A stretch of 9,673 bases of DNA. It comes from an uncultured Clostridia bacterium. GTDB lineage: Bacteria; Bacillota; Clostridia; Oscillospirales; Ruminococcaceae. Location of the stretch: positions 1 to 9,673 of the forward strand of contig CALLQM010000070.1 of NCBI GenBank assembly GCA_938014855.1, in the 5' to 3' direction. The translations under genes and the position numbers were made by a program. Below, piece after piece: positions 7,121-9,673 of the stretch. How positions within the stretch are numbered: the stretch's first letter is position 1; each line of letters opens with the position of its first letter. The notes below the pieces were generated by a model. It saw only the letters and a list, made by a program, of their open reading frames with translations, made no database searches and was not told the DNA's origin.

Positions 7121-7159
7121 AAAACCATCCACTCTCAACAACGAATGGATGGTTTTTTT
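7121..7159 (+). terminator. Rho-independent terminator after the BusR-like gene
   Basis: AAAACCATCCA (7121-7131) pairs perfectly with TGGATGGTTTT (7146-7156) around a 14-base loop, followed by T residues to 7159. The hairpin starts 18 bases after the stop codon and separates the regulator gene from the osmolyte transport operon, which therefore needs its own promoter. The A-rich left arm means it might also work weakly on the minus strand. Confidence 0.88.
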
Positions 7160-7179
7160 GTACGTTTTTGACGATTTAT

Positions 7180-7208
7180 TTGACAACTGACAACTTGAAT
7201 GCTATAAT
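7180..7208 (+). promoter_or_regulatory. Full-consensus sigma-A promoter of the osmolyte transport operon
   Basis: TTGACA (7180-7185), a 17-bp spacer and TATAAT (7203-7208) match the consensus at all 12 positions with ideal spacing, and TGC (7200-7202) adds an extended -10 element. Transcription should start near 7215, leaving a leader of about 53 bases. A promoter this strong in front of a transporter operon usually implies repression; the BusR-like protein encoded just upstream is the obvious candidate. Confidence 0.92.
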
Positions 7209-7218
7209 TGGGTTGTTA
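7181..7218. promoter_or_regulatory. Candidate operator repeats over the osmolyte operon promoter
   Basis: TGACAAC is repeated in direct tandem (7181-7187 and 7188-7194), starting inside the -35 box. An inverted near-copy GTTGTTA (7212-7218) lies on the other side of the -10 box; it pairs with the second copy at 6 of 7 positions with a 17-base gap. A protein bound to these arms would cover the promoter from -35 to the start point. A further palindrome, ATGT-G-ACAT, sits in the leader at 7232-7240. Assigning them to the BusR-like protein is inference. Confidence 0.4.
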
Positions 7219-7267
7219 TTTTTGCAGTTGCATGTGACATTATAGAATAATCGGAAAGGAGAATAAT

Positions 7268-8395
7268 ATGATACAATTCAAAAACGTCAGTAAAAGCTAT
7301 GGGCGGAATGTCATTCTGAATGATTTAAATTTTACGATAAAAGACGGGGAATTTGTCGTACTCATCGGACCCAGCGGGTGCGGGAAAACCACGACCTTAA
7401 AAACAATTAACCGTCTGATAGAACCTGACAAAGGTTTCGTTGAGATAGATGGCAAAAACATTAAGGAGCAGAATCCAGTGGAACTGCGGCGTACGATCGG
7501 CTATGTAATTCAGCAGATCGGATTGTTTCCCAATATGACGGTGGAACAGAATATCGCTGTGGTTCCTAAGCTTTTAAAATATCCAAAAGAAAAATGGCAG
7601 CAAACCGTGCGCGACCTTCTGGAAATGGTGGGCATGCCATATGAAAAGAATGCGCACAAATATCCGTCGGAACTTTCGGGAGGTCAGCAGCAGCGAATCG
7701 GTGTTCTGCGTGCATTGGCTGCTTCCCCGCCGATCGTGCTGATGGATGAGCCGTTCGGTGCGCTTGACCCGATCACCCGTGATACACTTCAGGAGGAAGT
7801 CAAGCGGATTCAAAAGAAACTGAAAAAGACGATTGTCTTTGTTACACATGATATGGAAGAAGCGCTGCGCATGGCGGACACCATCGTGTTCATGAATAAA
7901 GGCCAAGTGCTTCAGATGGCTTCACCGGAAGAAATGCTGCAGAATCCGGCCGACCCGATCATCAAGAGCTTTATGGGCCGCCATATCAATATGAACGATT
8001 CAACTGTGGACATGCTTACCGAGGACTTTATGCGTACTCATGTGCTGAAAGTTTACAAAACCAATCACATCATGGAGTGCGTGGATCGCATGATGCGCCG
8101 CAATGTCGACTCCTGTATTGTACTGAATGAAGATGATACTTATGCGGGCACGGTTCCCATTGAGAAAATTCATAGGCAAGGCAAAGCTGGACGAGAAATC
8201 GGCGAACTGGTTACCACGGATGCGATCACGATCAACCGCAAGGAAGACGCGCACAAAGCATTCGATGAACTGCTTGCATCATCCGCAGATTATTTGGTTG
8301 TGCTCAACGACGATAACACCGTCGCCGGGCTGATTACCCGTACTAGCATGGCCAAGGCGTTGGGTGAAGCGCTTTGGGGGGAAATACCATCATGA
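7268..8395 (+). CDS. opuCA: Osmoprotectant ABC transporter ATPase with C-terminal CBS domains (OpuCA/ProV-type)
   Basis: This is the ATPase subunit powering import of glycine betaine, carnitine, choline or related osmoprotectants. The 375 residues show Walker A GPSGCGKTT (34-42), a Q-loop region with two glutamines (82-83), the LSGGQQQR signature (136-143), Walker B VLMDEP (157-162), the D-loop GALDP and the H-loop histidine (194). After about residue 240 come two CBS-type repeats: about 257-305 (SCIVLNEDDTYAGTVP, 282-297) and about 313-370 (DYLVVLNDDNTVAGLITRT, 341-359). CBS domains in Opu ATPases sense ionic strength or, in some OpuCA proteins, bind c-di-AMP and inhibit transport. The ATG has a strong GGAAAGGAGA site (7253-7262) 5 bases upstream. 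It is the first gene of the operon, and its stop overlaps the next start. The exact substrate cannot be read from the sequence, so OpuBA or a generic quaternary-amine ATPase are equally good names. Confidence 0.93.
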   Translation: MIQFKNVSKSYGRNVILNDLNFTIKDGEFVVLIGPSGCGKTTTLKTINRLIEPDKGFVEIDGKNIKEQNPVELRRTIGYVIQQIGLFPNMTVEQNIAVVPKLLKYPKEKWQQTVRDLLEMVGMPYEKNAHKYPSELSGGQQQRIGVLRALAASPPIVLMDEPFGALDPITRDTLQEEVKRIQKKLKKTIVFVTHDMEEALRMADTIVFMNKGQVLQMASPEEMLQNPADPIIKSFMGRHINMNDSTVDMLTEDFMRTHVLKVYKTNHIMECVDRMMRRNVDSCIVLNEDDTYAGTVPIEKIHRQGKAGREIGELVTTDAITINRKEDAHKAFDELLASSADYLVVLNDDNTVAGLITRTSMAKALGEALWGEIPS

Positions 8396-9033
8396 GTTTT
8401 CTGCAGTTTTTATCCGAAAATTATATGGAAGTCACCATCAGTTTAATCCGCCATGTCCAGCTTGTTGTCATTGCGGTTGGAATCGGAATTATCATTTCCA
8501 TTCCTCTTGGGATTTTCTTGACGCGTTATAAAAAGCTGGCCGCTCCGGTTCTTGCGGCTGCGGGCGCGATTCAAACGATCCCCGGAATGGTTATGCTGGG
8601 AATTGCTCTGATCGTATTTGGAATCGGGATGTTTCCGGCCCTTGTGGTTTTGACTCTTTATGCGATTCTGCCGATTCTGCGAAATACATATGCAGGCATC
8701 ATCGGCGTAAACCAAGGATATATCGAGGCCGCGCGTGGAATCGGCATGACCAACATGCAGATATTGTTCCACGTGGAACTTCCCCTTTCGATGCCGTCCA
8801 TCGTCAGCGGTATTCGAATCTCGTCGGTTTATATCGTCAGCTGGGCGACGCTTGCCGGACTGATTGGTGCAGGCGGCTTGGGCGATTTGATCTGGACAGG
8901 GCTTTCCACTTATAAAACAAACTATATTTTGGCGGGAGCAATTCCGTCCGCAATCTTGGCATTTATTATCAGCGGTTTGATGGGGCTGTTACAGCGCATC
9001 ATTACTCCCCGCGGTTTAAGGGGGAATCAATAA
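8392..9033 (+). CDS. opuCB: Osmoprotectant ABC transporter permease, first copy (OpuCB-type)
   Basis: This 213-residue integral membrane protein is one half of the importer's channel. It has five to six predicted hydrophobic segments (roughly 20-44, 52-77, 80-97, 138-162, 177-200) and the cytoplasmic coupling loop EAARGIGMTNMQILFHVELP (112-131), the EAA motif that docks on the ATPase. QTIPGMVMLG (61-70) and LPILRNTYAGI (93-103) are characteristic of the short OpuB/OpuC permeases. I chose the ATG at 8392, which overlaps the ATPase stop as ATGA and has GGGGGGAA (8376-8383) upstream; a TTG at 8374 is in frame but has no better ribosome site. The overlap suggests translational coupling. It is homologous to the next gene. 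Length and topology are normal for the family. Which of the two permeases corresponds to OpuCB or OpuCD is arbitrary here. Confidence 0.92.
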   Translation: MSFLQFLSENYMEVTISLIRHVQLVVIAVGIGIIISIPLGIFLTRYKKLAAPVLAAAGAIQTIPGMVMLGIALIVFGIGMFPALVVLTLYAILPILRNTYAGIIGVNQGYIEAARGIGMTNMQILFHVELPLSMPSIVSGIRISSVYIVSWATLAGLIGAGGLGDLIWTGLSTYKTNYILAGAIPSAILAFIISGLMGLLQRIITPRGLRGNQ

Positions 9034-9635
9034 TGAGTACTTTGTTTCCCTTGATTATAGAACACATGATGATTGTTGCGATTGCAATGGCAATTTCAGT
9101 CGTCATTGGGATTGCGCTTGGTGTAGTGTGCTATTGGGTAAAATTCTTTGATTCCATCATTCTATGGGTTGTCGAGACCATCCAAACGATTCCGTCATTG
9201 GCTCTGCTTGCACTGCTTATGATTGTTTTCGGGCTTGGCAATGTGACCGTGGTCGTCGGTCTGACCCTATACGCACTGCTTCCGATTGTGCGCAACACGT
9301 ATACCGGACTAAATTCCGTTTCACCGCATTTGCGGGATGCAGCGCGCGGAATGGGGATGTCTAGAATGCAGCGGCTTCTCAAAGTAGAACTACCGCTTGC
9401 TTTCCCACTCATTTTTTCCGGTATTAAAATCTCCGTGGTCAATTCCCTGTCGATTGCTGTTATGGGTGTTTTGATCGGCGGCGGCGGTTTGGGCTATCCG
9501 ATTTATCGCGGAATCCAAACCAGGAATTTTGTAAGAATTATGACCGGTGGTGTACCGGTAATTCTAATGGCACTTGTATTTGATTATGCAATGTCTAAAT
9601 TTGAACATCGTTTGATGAGAAAAGCAAAAAGGTAA
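9033..9635 (+). CDS. opuCD: Osmoprotectant ABC transporter permease, second copy (OpuCD-type)
   Basis: The second channel half has 200 residues, with hydrophobic segments at about 9-34, 41-64, 67-84, 128-152 and 170-187. Its coupling loop reads DAARGMGMSRMQRLLKVELP (102-121), with aspartate in place of the first glutamate of the EAA motif, a conservative change. QTIPSLALLA (51-60), LPIVRNTYTGL (83-93) and IFSGIKIS (127-134) line up with the matching stretches of the first permease, so the two genes are paralogues and their products presumably form a heterodimer. The start ATG shares one base with the preceding stop (TAATG), and AAGGGGGAA (9018-9026) serves as the ribosome site. The C-terminus is basic (FEHRLMRKAKR), as expected for a cytoplasmic tail. 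The next gene starts 15 bases after the stop. Confidence 0.92.
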   Translation: MSTLFPLIIEHMMIVAIAMAISVVIGIALGVVCYWVKFFDSIILWVVETIQTIPSLALLALLMIVFGLGNVTVVVGLTLYALLPIVRNTYTGLNSVSPHLRDAARGMGMSRMQRLLKVELPLAFPLIFSGIKISVVNSLSIAVMGVLIGGGGLGYPIYRGIQTRNFVRIMTGGVPVILMALVFDYAMSKFEHRLMRKAKR

Positions 9636-9650
9636 GAAAAGAGGTTACTT

Positions 9651-9673
9651 ATGCGTTTAACAAAAAAAATAAC
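9651..9673 (+). CDS. Start of the next operon gene, probably the osmoprotectant-binding lipoprotein
   Basis: An ATG at 9651 with GAGGTT (9641-9646) at good spacing opens a frame of only seven complete codons (MRLTKKI) before the window ends. The short basic start fits the beginning of a signal peptide. In this operon type the missing component is the extracellular substrate-binding protein, usually a lipoprotein, so that is the expected product. The residues visible are too few to prove it. Confidence 0.5.

Overview
The window looks like chromosomal DNA of a low-to-mid GC Gram-positive anaerobe, most likely a member of the Clostridia (possibly Oscillospirales/Ruminococcaceae-like). The grounds are strong Shine-Dalgarno sites, the pairing of a NifU-like scaffold gene with a GGGtGRT-family gene (mostly a clostridial arrangement as I recall it), a 913-residue SecA with an acidic insertion and a SEC-C zinc tail, and an OpuC-type osmolyte importer preceded by a GntR/RCK_C regulator. 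The genus cannot be fixed from the sequence alone. No tRNA, rRNA, CRISPR array, insertion sequence or phage gene was seen.

Layout. Positions 1-1368 carry a minus-strand pair: a NifU-like iron-sulfur scaffold protein followed after 20 bases by a GGGtGRT-family protein cut by the window edge. A 301-base divergent spacer (1369-1669) holds a good minus-strand promoter for this pair, a plus-strand promoter region for secA, and an inverted repeat that resembles a Rex operator. secA (1670-4411) ends in a strong UUCG-loop terminator. typA/bipA (4595-6421) has its own promoter with a perfect TTGACA -35 box. A BusR-like regulator (6482-7102) follows after 60 bases without a visible promoter or terminator, so it may be read from the typA promoter; it ends in a terminator hairpin at 7121-7159.

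From 7180 to the right edge lies an osmoprotectant ABC import operon. It has a full-consensus promoter (TTGACA, 17 bp, TATAAT, plus an extended -10 TG), a CBS-domain ATPase, two homologous short permeases joined by ATGA and TAATG overlaps, and the first codons of a further gene that is probably the substrate-binding lipoprotein.

The most interesting unit is 6482-9673. The regulator combines a GntR-type winged helix, a helical linker and a C-terminal RCK_C domain, the architecture of the c-di-AMP-responsive repressor BusR. In lactococci and streptococci BusR controls the BusA/OpuA betaine importer; here the neighbour is an OpuC-type importer whose ATPase has C-terminal CBS domains, a domain type that binds c-di-AMP in some OpuCA proteins. 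The sequence therefore suggests osmolyte uptake controlled by the same second messenger at two levels, transcription and transport activity. This is inferred from domain architecture and gene order, not proven. The rest is core housekeeping, apart from the NifU-like/GGGtGRT pair, whose job is unknown.
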